A DNA stretch of 64,000 nt from Paenibacillus sp. JDR-2 (GCF_000023585.1 NC_012914.1:2185001-2249000); one strand, 5' to 3'. Shown: positions 25,352 to 34,582, numbered from the stretch's first letter. Notes: a model not told the origin generated them from the sequence alone. Program-made: numbers and translations.

Positions 25352-26317
25352 ATGAATTCGTCACTCTATTCAGACAAATCAAAGCCGGTCTTGTCTCCGG
25401 CATCCGCGGCAACACCTGGCAGCCGGATCAACGCAGGCATGCTGAGAAGAATGCGGGAGCATCTCCTCGGTTACCTGTTTCTGGCGCCAAGCGTGGCTAT
25501 ATTCATCCTGTTCTTCTTTTATCCGATGGCTCGCTCCGTCTATTTGAGCTTTCAGCTTACCGATCCCCGCGGCAGGGTTGCCGCATATGCGGGCTGGGAC
25601 AATTATTCGCGGATGATGGAATCGTCCGCCTTCTGGAACAGTCTCTGGATCACGGTAAAATTCACTTTAATGACAGTGCCAGCCGGTCTAGTTCTCGGCT
25701 TGCTATGCGCCAGTCTTGTCCATTCCGCGGGCAAAGGGAGCAAGCTGTTCCGCTTTATCTTCTCGCTCCCGCTGGCCCTATCTGTCGGAACGGCATCTAT
25801 TCTATGGATGATTCTGTACCATCCGTCGCTTGGCATGCTCAACTATTTGCTTGGGCAGATCGGCTTTGGACAAGTCCAATGGCTGACCGATCCGGGTGCG
25901 GCGCTTGATTCCGTCTCGCTTATGACCGTATGGATGAACTCCGGTTTTCCGTTCGTTCTGCTTCTGGCAGCTATTCAAGGGCTGGATAACGATGTCATGG
26001 ACAGCTCGAGAATTGATGGCGCCTCGATGTGGAGAACGTTTTTCTCGATCAAGCTGCCGCTGCTGTCGCCAACGCTTTTCTTTCTTGCGGTTGTATCGAT
26101 TATGAGCGCCTTCCAGTCCTTTGGACAAATCAATATCCTTACACGGGGTGGTCCGGCCGGTTCAACGGATGTGCTGGTGTACTCCATCTACCGGGAAGCA
26201 TTTATTAACTACCAGTTCGGTACCGGCAGCGCGCTGGCGATTGTCCTGTTTATTCTGATGCTTCTGCTGACGGCTGTACAATTCCTTGTTCTTGGAAAGA
26301 AGGTGCATTACCAGTGA
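25352..26317 (+). CDS. ugpA: sn-glycerol-3-phosphate ABC transporter permease UgpA
   Basis: The 321-residue protein has six predicted membrane helices and the EAA loop (DSSRIDGASMWRTFFSIKLP). The domain starts near residue 36 (HLLGYLFLAPSVAIFILFF). The ATG at 25352 has only a weak AAGGGCGG site. A better site (TAGGAGTTACAA) precedes an out-of-frame ATG at 25279. It pairs with UgpE encoded immediately downstream, overlapping by 4 nt. Confidence 0.9.
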   Translation: MNSSLYSDKSKPVLSPASAATPGSRINAGMLRRMREHLLGYLFLAPSVAIFILFFFYPMARSVYLSFQLTDPRGRVAAYAGWDNYSRMMESSAFWNSLWITVKFTLMTVPAGLVLGLLCASLVHSAGKGSKLFRFIFSLPLALSVGTASILWMILYHPSLGMLNYLLGQIGFGQVQWLTDPGAALDSVSLMTVWMNSGFPFVLLLAAIQGLDNDVMDSSRIDGASMWRTFFSIKLPLLSPTLFFLAVVSIMSAFQSFGQINILTRGGPAGSTDVLVYSIYREAFINYQFGTGSALAIVLFILMLLLTAVQFLVLGKKVHYQ

Positions 26318-27153
26318 AGGCTTTCAGTCATCCGCGCAGCCCATTCCGCTTATTCAGCCTATACGGCCTGCTCGTCCTGCTGTCGCTGTTAGTGCTTGGA
26401 CCACTTCTGTACTTGCTCGCCCAAATCTTCATGACGCCGGACGAAGCAAGCCAATTTCCGCCCAAGATTCTTCCTTCGGGTTTTCACACGGGGGAGCTGA
26501 AGAACGCTATTGATACCGTTCCGATATTTGGCTTTATCCTTAACAGCTTTGTTCTGGCGGTCTCGATAATGGTTCTTCAGGTACTGACGGCGGCGCTGGC
26601 CTCTTATGCATTTGTTTACATTCGGTTTGCCGGCAGCCGGATTTGGTTCGCTTTATTTATCAGCACCATGATGATTCCATGGGAAGTTACGATTATCCCC
26701 AACTATTTGACGGTCAAAAGCTGGGGATGGCTCGATTCGTTCCAAGGGCTTATCGTGCCGTTTGCAGCATCTGCGTTTGGCGTGTTCCTGCTTCGCCAGT
26801 TCTTCATGCAGCTGCCGCGCGAGCTTTTTGAAGCGGCGCGTATCGATGGCTGCGGGCATTTCCGCCACTTTATTTCCATCGTGTTACCGTTATCCGGCCC
26901 GGCTGCGGCATCGCTTGCGGTGTACGTGTTCCTGAACGGCTGGAACCAATACTTGTGGCCGCTGCTCGTTACAAGCAGCGACGCCATGAGAACGGTCCAG
27001 ATCGGAATCGCGATGCTCCAGTTCGAGGAGCTGACAAGCTGGAATCTGGTGCTGTGCGGAGTTGCGCTTGTCTTGGTGCCGTTGTTTGTCCTGCTGGCAC
27101 TTGGCCTAAAGCCGCTTGTTCGGGGAATTACGGCCGGCGCGGTGAAGGGTTGA
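26314..27153 (+). CDS. ugpE: sn-glycerol-3-phosphate ABC transporter permease UgpE
   Basis: The 279-residue membrane protein begins at a GTG overlapping the ugpA stop (GTGA), indicating translational coupling. It has six hydrophobic helices and the EAA motif FEAARIDGCGHFRHFISIVLP. With UgpA it forms the membrane channel. No ATPase gene follows; a shared MsmX/UgpC-type ATPase encoded elsewhere is presumably used. Confidence 0.9.
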   Translation: MKAFSHPRSPFRLFSLYGLLVLLSLLVLGPLLYLLAQIFMTPDEASQFPPKILPSGFHTGELKNAIDTVPIFGFILNSFVLAVSIMVLQVLTAALASYAFVYIRFAGSRIWFALFISTMMIPWEVTIIPNYLTVKSWGWLDSFQGLIVPFAASAFGVFLLRQFFMQLPRELFEAARIDGCGHFRHFISIVLPLSGPAAASLAVYVFLNGWNQYLWPLLVTSSDAMRTVQIGIAMLQFEELTSWNLVLCGVALVLVPLFVLLALGLKPLVRGITAGAVKG

Positions 27154-27225
27154 GCTTACCCGGGTACTAGTCCTATTGGACTTGCCATATAGAAAACATT
27201 TATTCTAAGGGAGAGAAAAGAAACC

Positions 27226-28635
27226 ATGGTTAAACGCAATTGGAAAATGGTATTGCCTGTGGCGGCTATGCTTGTGCTGCCTTTATCAGCTTGCGCATCG
27301 AATCCGAATAACGGAGGAAACGAGCCGTCGCCAACTGTCTCGGCTACCAATACGGAGACTAGCGCCAATGCGGGAGCAGCTTCCACCGAGCCGGCCAAAG
27401 AGCCTGTCAAAGTGATTTGGTGGCATTCCATGAGCGGCGAGCTCGGCACGGCCGTGGACAAGCTGGTCAGCGATTTCAACGCTTCGCATCCCGATATCAA
27501 GGTAGAAGGCGTCTTCCAGGGCACCTACGACGAAAGCTTGAACAAGCTGAAGGCTTCCATGGATTCCAAGTCGGGTCCTTCCTTAATCCAGGTGTACGAG
27601 ATCGGTTCGAAATTCATGATCGATTCCGGCGCCGTTACGCCGGTGCAGCAGTTCATCGACGAAGAGAAATACGACTTGTCTTCGCTGGAGCCGAATATTG
27701 CTAAATACTATACGTTTGAAGGCAAGCAGTATTCCATGCCTTTCAACACTTCCAATCCGATTCTTTACTATAATAAGGACCTGTTCGAAAAAGCCGGTCT
27801 TGATCCAAACAAGCCGCCTGCGACTTACGAAGAAGTAGCAGCCGACGCTAAAAAATTGACAGGGAATGGCGTAACGGGAGCATCCTTCGCCATCTACGGC
27901 TGGTTTATGGAGCAGCTCCTGGCTAATCAAGGCAAGGACCTTATCAATAACGGGAACGGCCGCGCTAGCGCCGCTACGGAATCGCTCGTAAATCAGGAAG
28001 CTGCGGTAAATACGCTGACTTGGTGGAAAGGCATGGTCGACAATAAATCCGTTCTGAATCTCGGACGCAAAACGGATGACACGAAAAAAGCGTTCCTTGC
28101 CGGACAAATCGCCATGACGCTGGACTCGACGGCTTCGCTGCGCGGCATTGTTGACGGCGCGGCAGGCAAGTTCGAAGTGGGCACGGGTTTCCTGCCTAAG
28201 CCTGACGCTTCCTCCGAAGGCGGCGTTGTTATCGGCGGCGCGAGCAACTGGATTCTGAACAACAAGTCTGCCGAAGAACAGAAGGCCGCTTGGGAATTCA
28301 TGAAGTACCTGGCTGAGCCGGCCGTGCAAGCGGAATGGCATATCAACACCGGTTACTTCCCGATTACGACAAAAGCTTATGACGAGCAGATCGTAAAGGA
28401 TAACCTCGCGAAGTATCCGCAGTTCCAGACGGCTGTTGACCAGCTTCATGCCTCCAAGCCAAGCACGGCAAGCCAAGGCGCCGTAATGGGCGTATTCCCT
28501 GACGCGCGTCAGACGGTGGAAGGCGCAATTGAAGAAGTGTTCACGGGCAAGAAGGATGTAAAGGCTGCGCTTGATGCTGCGGCTAAGCAAATTACGGAGA
28601 AAATCGATATCTATAATAAGACGGTATCGAAATAA
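27226..28635 (+). CDS. ugpB: sn-glycerol-3-phosphate-binding lipoprotein UgpB
   Basis: The 469-residue lipoprotein has lipobox LSAC followed by a Ser/Thr/Ala/Pro-rich linker to about residue 60. The solute-binding fold contains stretches characteristic of UgpB: PFNTSNPILYYNKDLFEKAG, IGGASNWILNN and WHINTGYFPITTKAYD. The divergent glycerophosphodiesterase supports a glycerol-3-phosphate or glycerophosphodiester substrate. Expression may be phosphate-controlled, but I could not identify a clear Pho box. Confidence 0.92.
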   Translation: MVKRNWKMVLPVAAMLVLPLSACASNPNNGGNEPSPTVSATNTETSANAGAASTEPAKEPVKVIWWHSMSGELGTAVDKLVSDFNASHPDIKVEGVFQGTYDESLNKLKASMDSKSGPSLIQVYEIGSKFMIDSGAVTPVQQFIDEEKYDLSSLEPNIAKYYTFEGKQYSMPFNTSNPILYYNKDLFEKAGLDPNKPPATYEEVAADAKKLTGNGVTGASFAIYGWFMEQLLANQGKDLINNGNGRASAATESLVNQEAAVNTLTWWKGMVDNKSVLNLGRKTDDTKKAFLAGQIAMTLDSTASLRGIVDGAAGKFEVGTGFLPKPDASSEGGVVIGGASNWILNNKSAEEQKAAWEFMKYLAEPAVQAEWHINTGYFPITTKAYDEQIVKDNLAKYPQFQTAVDQLHASKPSTASQGAVMGVFPDARQTVEGAIEEVFTGKKDVKAALDAAAKQITEKIDIYNKTVSK

Positions 28636-28642
28636 TACTGCC

Positions 28643-28689
28643 AAAAACAGCTCTGGAGCTATGCTCTCCAGGGCTGTTTTTTTATTTTT
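28643..28689 (+). terminator. ugp operon terminator
   Basis: AAACAGCTCTGGAG pairs with CTCCAGGGCTGTTT (one G-T mispair) and is followed by a T-rich run. Confidence 0.9.
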
Positions 28690-28792
28690 GCGCAAATAGA
28701 TTCAGAATTGTCTGACAATATTGTTTCAAGGGATGGATAGCTGGTTAAGTAATGACATGATAGCATTTCAAATCGAAAAGGATGTGGGATCG

Positions 28793-29647
28793 ATGGATAA
28801 GCATAAGGTGAATGTCAATGGCATCGATATGGTATACGAAGAATGTGGTCAGGAAAACGAAAAAGCGATTATTCTGCTTCACGGTTTTTGCGGATCGTCC
28901 CATTATTGGCATAATGTTTGTCCGCTGCTAACCGATCATTACCGTGTAATCATGCCGCAGCTGCGGGGTCATGGCGAAACATCGGTACCAGACAATGTGT
29001 ATACGATGGAAGTGATGGCCGATGATATAAATGCATTGATCGAAAAGCTTGGAATTGATAAAACCGTTGTATTTGGTCATTCTCTTGGCGGCTATGTAAC
29101 GCTGGCCCTTGCTGATAAATACCCTGACAAGCTGGCCGGTTTCGGACTGATTCATTCCACCGCTCTGCCGGACACGGAAGAAGTGAAGAGGAAAAGGTAT
29201 CAGGATATTTCCTTCATTCAGAAGGAAGGGATCGAGCCATACGTACACGACCTGATTCCGAAGCTGTTTAAGGAATCCAAGAGGCAAGATATGCCTGATG
29301 AGGTGGAAAAGGTTAAAGAGGCCGGACTCAAAATGTCTGCAAAGGGAGCTATTCATACGCTTGAAGGCATGATGATGAGACCGGACCGCAGCGCCATGCT
29401 GCATGAAGCATGTTACCCGATTCTGCTGGTAGCCGGGGCGGAGGATGAGGTCGTCTCTCCGGATGATACGTTCTCCGTAAACGATAAGGAGACACCAAAG
29501 TCGACTTACGAATACCCGCATATTCAGGAGAATACCTTCGAAGGCGTCGCTCATATGAGTCTGGTCGAAGCTCCCGAGCAGCTGGCCAGGGTCATCGCCA
29601 ACTACCTCAGAACCCTTAGCGAGAAGGAGCCCGTGAGGGCGTTGTAA
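28793..29647 (+). CDS. alpha/beta hydrolase
   Basis: The 284-residue protein has the alpha/beta hydrolase catalytic set: oxyanion region LLHGFCGSSHYW, nucleophile elbow VFGHSLGGYV, acid in GAEDEVVSP and His in FEGVAHMSLVE. ATG 28793 follows AAAGGATG; an upstream in-frame extension is not homologous to the fold. No signal peptide is seen. Substrate is unknown; relatives include esterases and haloperoxidase-like enzymes. Confidence 0.85.
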   Translation: MDKHKVNVNGIDMVYEECGQENEKAIILLHGFCGSSHYWHNVCPLLTDHYRVIMPQLRGHGETSVPDNVYTMEVMADDINALIEKLGIDKTVVFGHSLGGYVTLALADKYPDKLAGFGLIHSTALPDTEEVKRKRYQDISFIQKEGIEPYVHDLIPKLFKESKRQDMPDEVEKVKEAGLKMSAKGAIHTLEGMMMRPDRSAMLHEACYPILLVAGAEDEVVSPDDTFSVNDKETPKSTYEYPHIQENTFEGVAHMSLVEAPEQLARVIANYLRTLSEKEPVRAL

Positions 29648-29663
29648 AAACTGCAAATGAATT

Positions 29664-29697
29664 AAGCCGTAGGGGCTTCGACCCGTACGGCTTTTTT
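29664..29697 (+). terminator. intrinsic terminator
   Basis: AAGCCGTACGGGTC-type stem: AAGCCGTAGGGG pairs with CCCGTACGGCTT (with a bulge) before a T run. Confidence 0.85.
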
Positions 29698-29795
29698 AAT
29701 TTTTTATGCTTTCAAAAAACCTGCTCGAAAAACAACCATTTGTGGGTTAGAATAAGTGGGCAAGATCATTATCGACAAAGGACGTGTGTAGTCAA

Positions 29796-30203
29796 ATGGC
29801 AAAGCTGACACCGTATTTTTACTCCGAAGACGCGAAAACGCAAGCCGGATTTTACATGCAGGCTCTAGGCGGTGAAGTCATCGATCAAATGACGTACGGT
29901 CAAGCTCCGGGTACGGATGAGTCGATGAAGGACAAAATCATACATATGGTTTTTCAAGCTGCAGGTGTTACCTTCTATATTGCCGATACGATGCACGAGC
30001 CTCCGGGACACAGTGCGAGCTTTGATTTGAACCTCGAATTCAAAACAGACGAGGAAGCGCGGCAAGCCTATGCCAACCTATCGGAAGGCGGCCGGGTGAT
30101 CATGCCGCTGGAGAAGCAATTTTGGGGTACGCTGTTTGGCCGGGTAGAAGACAAATTCGGCATCAAATGGCAGATCAGTACGGAGCCGAAGCCACAAGGC
30201 TAA
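29796..30203 (+). CDS. VOC-family protein (PhnB-like)
   Basis: The 135-residue protein matches the PhnB-type vicinal oxygen chelate fold: LTPYFYSEDAKTQAGFYMQA, DKIIHMVFQAAGVTFYIAD and FWGTLFGRVEDKFGIKWQI. An in-frame GTG at 29784 is too close to the AAAGGA site, so ATG 29796 is preferred. Despite the PhnB name of the family, no phosphonate genes are nearby. It is followed by its own terminator. Confidence 0.85.
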   Translation: MAKLTPYFYSEDAKTQAGFYMQALGGEVIDQMTYGQAPGTDESMKDKIIHMVFQAAGVTFYIADTMHEPPGHSASFDLNLEFKTDEEARQAYANLSEGGRVIMPLEKQFWGTLFGRVEDKFGIKWQISTEPKPQG

Positions 30204-30216
30204 TAATGTGAATCAT

Positions 30217-30264
30217 GACTATCCGCTGCTCCAGCTTGGGAGGAACGCTCGGATAGTCTTTTTT
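30217..30264 (+). terminator. intrinsic terminator
   Basis: GACTATCCG pairs with CGGATAGTC across a 30-nt loop that itself can fold, followed by TTTTTTA. Confidence 0.75.
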
Positions 30265-30302
30265 ACGATAGAGGTTTTCTCATAAGGAGAGAGGGAAACA
30301 AG

Positions 30303-30521
30303 ATGAAGGCAAGCGAATGTCCAATCTGCAAGGGGAACAATCAGTGCGGCAATGAGCAAGGCCGGCCGGCCGGGGACTGTTGGTGCAGCAAGGAGGTTTT
30401 TCCGCAAAAGGTGTTTGAACAGATTCCATCCGAATTAATGGGAAAAGCCTGCGTATGCCAAGCTTGTCTGGAAAGGCTGAAGCGGGAATCGAAGGAAGAG
30501 TCCGGGGAGATGCAATCATGA
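30303..30521 (+). CDS. cysteine-rich CWC family protein
   Basis: The 72-residue protein has eight cysteines in the CWC-family order: CPICKGNNQC, then DCWCSK, then CVCQACL near residue 55. The spacing suggests metal binding. The function is not established. Its stop overlaps the start of the yojF-like gene (ATGA), placing it in the bshB2 operon. The ribosome site GGAGAGAGGG precedes ATG 30303. Confidence 0.85.
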   Translation: MKASECPICKGNNQCGNEQGRPAGDCWCSKEVFPQKVFEQIPSELMGKACVCQACLERLKRESKEESGEMQS

Positions 30522-30829
30522 ATCCAATAAATCCATTAGAAGTAGAGGATTTGCTGCAAAAATTTACAGGGGAAGAGATTTACGTCCATAGCGAAGCAAC
30601 GTCTTATGTTTTTGTACGTAATTTCAAGGTCAAGCTGACGCAGGCTTTTGCAGCCGGAGAGGGGCCGTTCCGGATCGCTTTGCGCTTTGATCAAATCGGC
30701 TGGCTGCGAATGGAAGCGCTCACGCATTACGAGCATGATACTGAAGGACGCCTGCTGCTGGCAGGCTACGATGACAGAGGACGGATGAATGTTGCGCTGC
30801 ATCTCGGAAAGGAGCCGTTTGCTGAATGA
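30518..30829 (+). CDS. yojF: DUF1806 family protein, YojF-like
   Basis: The 103-residue protein resembles B. subtilis YojF (DUF1806): EEIYVHSEATSY near the start, then FRIALRFDQIGWLRMEALTHYE and a C-terminal strand LLLAGYDDRGRMNVALHL. In Bacillus it is encoded directly before yojG (bshB2), as here, and the genes overlap (ATGA at 30826). Its biochemical role is not known; association with bacillithiol metabolism is inferred from this conserved linkage. Confidence 0.85.
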   Translation: MNPINPLEVEDLLQKFTGEEIYVHSEATSYVFVRNFKVKLTQAFAAGEGPFRIALRFDQIGWLRMEALTHYEHDTEGRLLLAGYDDRGRMNVALHLGKEPFAE

Positions 30830-31524
30830 GTACAGAACCAAGAAAACTTCTCGCCGTATTTGCCCATCCGGATGACGAGTCTTTTATTTGCGGCGGTACG
30901 TTAGCGAAGTATGCCGACAGCGGAGTGGAGATTACGTTAGTCAGCGCAACAAGAGGCGAGATGGGCAGACGAATGGGCAATCCGCCTTATTTGAACCGCG
31001 AGACGATGGCCGCAGCCCGTGAACAGGAGCTTCGGGAAGCATGCGAATGTCTAGGGGTCAAGCATCTGCATTTCTTCGATATTCGCGATAAAACGGTGGA
31101 GTTTGCCGATCCGGATCAATTGGCTGACCGTATAGCCGGATTGATACGGGAAGTTGATCCCGATGCTATTCTTACCTTTCATGAGAAATGGGGAGGGCAT
31201 CCGGATCATTGCGCGATTGGCAAAGCTACGATTGAAGCGCTTGCCCGCACGGGACTTGCGAAAGCCTTGTATTTCATTTCGTTCGGAGATTCGCTGGCCT
31301 ATCCGGAGGCTTACGGTTATACCCAAGAGGAGATTACCCGGATTGACGTAAGCCGCTATAAAAAAGCGAAGCTTGCGGCGTTCCGCGCACACCGCTGCCA
31401 GACGGAAATCGATGAATGGGTATGGCTGCCTGACCGGCAGGCGATGAGCCGTTTCGGGGAGCATGAATATTTCATCAAAGGAAACAAAGAGGCGCTCAAA
31501 CTCGGCAATGCCGAATTGTTCTAG
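30826..31524 (+). CDS. bshB2: bacillithiol biosynthesis deacetylase BshB2
   Basis: The 232-residue protein belongs to the LmbE/PIG-L zinc deacetylase family. It shows the zinc motif AHPDDESFICGG near the N-terminus and the second ligand region GGHPDHCAIG. BshB2 removes the acetyl group from GlcNAc-malate in bacillithiol synthesis and may hydrolyse bacillithiol conjugates. The yojF neighbour supports this assignment over other LmbE members. The acyl-CoA dehydrogenase-like gene converges 16 nt downstream with no clear terminator between. Confidence 0.9.
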   Translation: MSTEPRKLLAVFAHPDDESFICGGTLAKYADSGVEITLVSATRGEMGRRMGNPPYLNRETMAAAREQELREACECLGVKHLHFFDIRDKTVEFADPDQLADRIAGLIREVDPDAILTFHEKWGGHPDHCAIGKATIEALARTGLAKALYFISFGDSLAYPEAYGYTQEEITRIDVSRYKKAKLAAFRAHRCQTEIDEWVWLPDRQAMSRFGEHEYFIKGNKEALKLGNAELF

Positions 31525-31540
31525 CGCCTCATGAGGAATG

Positions 31541-32698
31541 TTATTCAAATTCGCTTAAAGCCGTTGCAGCCAGGTTTTGAATGACGACATTGTCCATCGG
31601 CGGATTATGCAGTCCGGCCCGAACATCCCTGTAATAACGCTCGAGCGGAAGCTGACGGGATAAGCTGGTGCCGCCAACGATCCGCATGGCCAGATCAACA
31701 ATCTTTATGGCGTTATTGGTTGCCACGTATTTCGCGAGACCCAGGTCAGCTTTCAAAGCTGGCCTGTTTTCCGTTTCACGGTCCCACCGTTCCGCAATCG
31801 AATACAGCATGGTATGGGCGGTTCGAAGCTCAAGCTCCATCTGGCCGATCGAATGCTGGACGGAAGGAATAGACGAGATCGGTTTGTCCATCTGGCCGGG
31901 TTTGTAGGAGTTAGCGAACGACAGGGCATAATCTCTTGCGGCTAGCGCAATGCCAAGATAACAGGCAGGAATATGCAGCAGCCATCCGCCTCCGTCATCC
32001 GTCCCTTTGCCGGTAAGCCGGTGATCGGCGGAAATAAAAACTTGATCGAGCACAACATCGTGGCTTCCGGTCGCGCGCATGCCAAGCGTATCCCACGTTT
32101 CGATAATGGAGACTCGTTCGTCCCGGCTCACCATGAAATCGCTAACGCTGTCCTCTTCCGGAATATAAGCGGTTACGACAAACCGTTCGAGGATGGGGGA
32201 CAAAGTGCTGAAGGTTTTGCGCCCGGATATAAGCCATCCTCCTTGGACGGCTGTTGCGGTTGTTTCGGGCTTGCCGCCCCTGCTTGGACTGCCGGTAGCT
32301 GCTTCGCTTGCGAAGGTGTTAATCATTGCTCCGTCTTTTACGACGGCCGCGCAGAGGTCAGCAAAGACAGGCTCCTGCCATTTTCGGGAAGTGCGCAGAT
32401 GCAGCATCTGTCCCATATGCCAGCCAACCGCAAGCGCGGTAGAACCGTCGCCATAAGCTAATCTTTCCTGCAGCATAACCATCTCATAGAGAGAGATTTC
32501 TTCTCCGCCGTATACTTTGGGAACCGTAAGCCTCAAATATCCCGCCTCGCGCAAATCCGCGAAATTATTAAACGGAAACGAACCTTCACGGTCATGCCGG
32601 GATGATCTCTCCGCGAAACATGCCGCCAGTTTATCTACTTGCAATACCCGGGCTTGTTCTTCTTCATTCCGGATATATTGATCTACCCAACGAGTCAT
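31541..32698 (-). CDS. acyl-CoA dehydrogenase family flavoprotein
   Basis: The 385-residue protein has the three-part ACAD fold: helical N-domain with LREAGYLRLTVPKVYGG, middle beta domain with GGWLISGRKTFSTLSP and TGSHDVVLDQVFI, and C-terminal helical domain ending MRIVGGTSLSRQLPLERYYRDVRAG. Some members of this branch are acyl-CoA dehydrogenases and others are FMNH2-dependent monooxygenases (DszC/SfnB type). I cannot locate a convincing catalytic Glu, so a monooxygenase role is possible. GAGGAG precedes the ATG. Confidence 0.8.
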   Translation of the reverse strand: MTRWVDQYIRNEEEQARVLQVDKLAACFAERSSRHDREGSFPFNNFADLREAGYLRLTVPKVYGGEEISLYEMVMLQERLAYGDGSTALAVGWHMGQMLHLRTSRKWQEPVFADLCAAVVKDGAMINTFASEAATGSPSRGGKPETTATAVQGGWLISGRKTFSTLSPILERFVVTAYIPEEDSVSDFMVSRDERVSIIETWDTLGMRATGSHDVVLDQVFISADHRLTGKGTDDGGGWLLHIPACYLGIALAARDYALSFANSYKPGQMDKPISSIPSVQHSIGQMELELRTAHTMLYSIAERWDRETENRPALKADLGLAKYVATNNAIKIVDLAMRIVGGTSLSRQLPLERYYRDVRAGLHNPPMDNVVIQNLAATALSEFE

Positions 32699-32824
32699 CT
32701 ATTTTCGCTCCTCTTAAAATGAATATTCGCAAATAAGGGCTGTGCTGCAGGCTATATGCGCTTATTCATGCTACGTATGCATTAGCCTTACCTTATTATA
32801 GCAAGCAGAGGAGACATGTCGCTA

Positions 32825-34582
32825 TCAGGCTTGAACTCCGATATGACGGTTTGACGCAAATTCGAACAAGCCTTTGTCCGTTATTTTGAGCTCAGGGATG
32901 ACCGGGAGAGCCAGGAAGGATAACGTCAGGAATGGATTAAACGTATCAGGGGCCCCGATCGTACGAAGCGCGCCATATAAGCTATGCATCTGTCGATTCA
33001 CTTCGCCATAACGTTGTTCGGACAAAAGGCCGCCGACAGGCAAGGACAAGGAAGCAAGAACTTCACCGTCCGCCACAACCGCAAGCCCGCCGTTCATCGC
33101 AGCCACATGACCGATAGCAAGCAGCATGTCTTCGTCGGTTACTCCGGCGCAGATGATATTGTGCGAATCATGGGCTACCGACGATACGATCGCGCCTTTG
33201 CGGAAGCCAAATCCTTTGACAACCGCAAGCCCGATATTGCCGGTCCGGTGATGACGTTCAACGACGGCAAGCTTAAGCTGGTCGCGTGCTGTCGAAGAAA
33301 TGAACCGCAGCTCCCGGTCTCTTGAAACTTGTTCTTTCAAATGCCGGGTCACAAGAGAGTTCGGAATAATTCCGATAACATTGCAGCTATCCGAAGCGAG
33401 CGGAAGCTCAAGAGCATTCGGCCGAAGCGGCTCCATTCCGGTTGTTATATCGGAGGAACGCATAGTCTCCGGCAAAGCTTGCGCAGCACTAGCGGTGAAG
33501 GCTTCCTCCGCAAGCTCCCCGTTGCTAAATACGCTTACGCCTTCCTTAAATACTTGCCGGATCGTCAGCTTTTCCAAATTATCAACGATAACAAAATCAG
33601 CCTTATAGCCGGGAGCAATCGCGCCTTGCTGGCGCAGACCAAAGCATTCGGCGGCGTTCAGTGTCGCCATCTGGATGGCGGTAACCGGATCAAGCCCTTT
33701 GCTCACGGCCAGACGGATGCTGTGGTCGACGCTTCCTTCCTCCAGCAGATCGTCAATAAGTTTATCGTCGGTCACAAACAGGCATCTTCGGCTATTTCCG
33801 GCGTTAACGGCAGGAAGGAGCGCTTCCAGGTCCTTGGCGACGGTTCCTTCCCGGATCATCAGATACATGCCAAGCTCGAGACGGTGCCTTGCTTCCTCCG
33901 CGTCAATAGCTTCATGATCCGTGCGGATGCCCGCGGCCATATAGAGATTGAGCTGTTCTCGGTCAATGCCGGCGGCGTGACCGTCGATATGCGCAGCAAG
34001 CTCATTCGCGTCAGCCAATTTGCTGATCATGCCGGGACTTGCGGCAGCAAGAGCGGGGAAGTCCATCACTTCAGCCAGGCCAAGAACTTTGGGATGCGCG
34101 TAGAACGGGCGAAGCTCTTCCGCTTCTAGAGTTGCACCACTCGTCTCGAAAGGGGTGGAAGGCACGCAGGACGGCAGATTGACGTAAATGTCGAGGGGAA
34201 GTCCTTCGGATTGATCAAGCATATATTGAATCCCTTTGCTGCCCATTACATTAGCCATTTCATGCGGGTCGGTCACAACGGCGGTGACCCCATGCTGCAG
34301 AACAACTTTAGCGAATTCCCGCGGCGTCAGCATCGAGCTCTCAATATGCACATGGCCGTCAATCAAGCCGGGAATGATCCATTTCCCAGCGGCGTCAATC
34401 ACTTCCAAACCGTCCGTGTAGTCGCCGATTCCTGCAATCATGCCGTCCGCGATTGCGATATCGCCGGACATAATGCTGCCTGTAAACACATTTACAATTT
34501 TGCCGTTTCGGATAATAAGATCTGCCGCAGCGCGTTTGGCTGCTACGTCGATTCGTTTGGTGAGTTTGTCTTTTATATTCAT
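32825..34582 (-). CDS. ade: adenine deaminase
   Basis: The 585-residue amidohydrolase matches adenine deaminase. It shows the metal motif GLIDGHVHIESSML, AVVTDPHEMANV, the AHIDGHAAG His pair, FVTDDK, and the C-terminal Ade-specific domain (VSSVAHDSHNIICAG). It converts adenine to hypoxanthine for purine salvage and nitrogen use. AAGGAGAG precedes the ATG. An adenine-type riboswitch and a vegetative promoter lie directly upstream, so expression should respond to adenine. Confidence 0.95.
   Translation of the reverse strand: MNIKDKLTKRIDVAAKRAAADLIIRNGKIVNVFTGSIMSGDIAIADGMIAGIGDYTDGLEVIDAAGKWIIPGLIDGHVHIESSMLTPREFAKVVLQHGVTAVVTDPHEMANVMGSKGIQYMLDQSEGLPLDIYVNLPSCVPSTPFETSGATLEAEELRPFYAHPKVLGLAEVMDFPALAAASPGMISKLADANELAAHIDGHAAGIDREQLNLYMAAGIRTDHEAIDAEEARHRLELGMYLMIREGTVAKDLEALLPAVNAGNSRRCLFVTDDKLIDDLLEEGSVDHSIRLAVSKGLDPVTAIQMATLNAAECFGLRQQGAIAPGYKADFVIVDNLEKLTIRQVFKEGVSVFSNGELAEEAFTASAAQALPETMRSSDITTGMEPLRPNALELPLASDSCNVIGIIPNSLVTRHLKEQVSRDRELRFISSTARDQLKLAVVERHHRTGNIGLAVVKGFGFRKGAIVSSVAHDSHNIICAGVTDEDMLLAIGHVAAMNGGLAVVADGEVLASLSLPVGGLLSEQRYGEVNRQMHSLYGALRTIGAPDTFNPFLTLSFLALPVIPELKITDKGLFEFASNRHIGVQA

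Noticed and set aside
27583..28695. Long minus-strand frame of 370 codons
   Set aside because: Antisense shadow of ugpB, which has clear family motifs; basic and low-complexity product.
33329..34129. Plus-strand frame of 266 codons
   Set aside because: Antisense to adenine deaminase; no support of its own.
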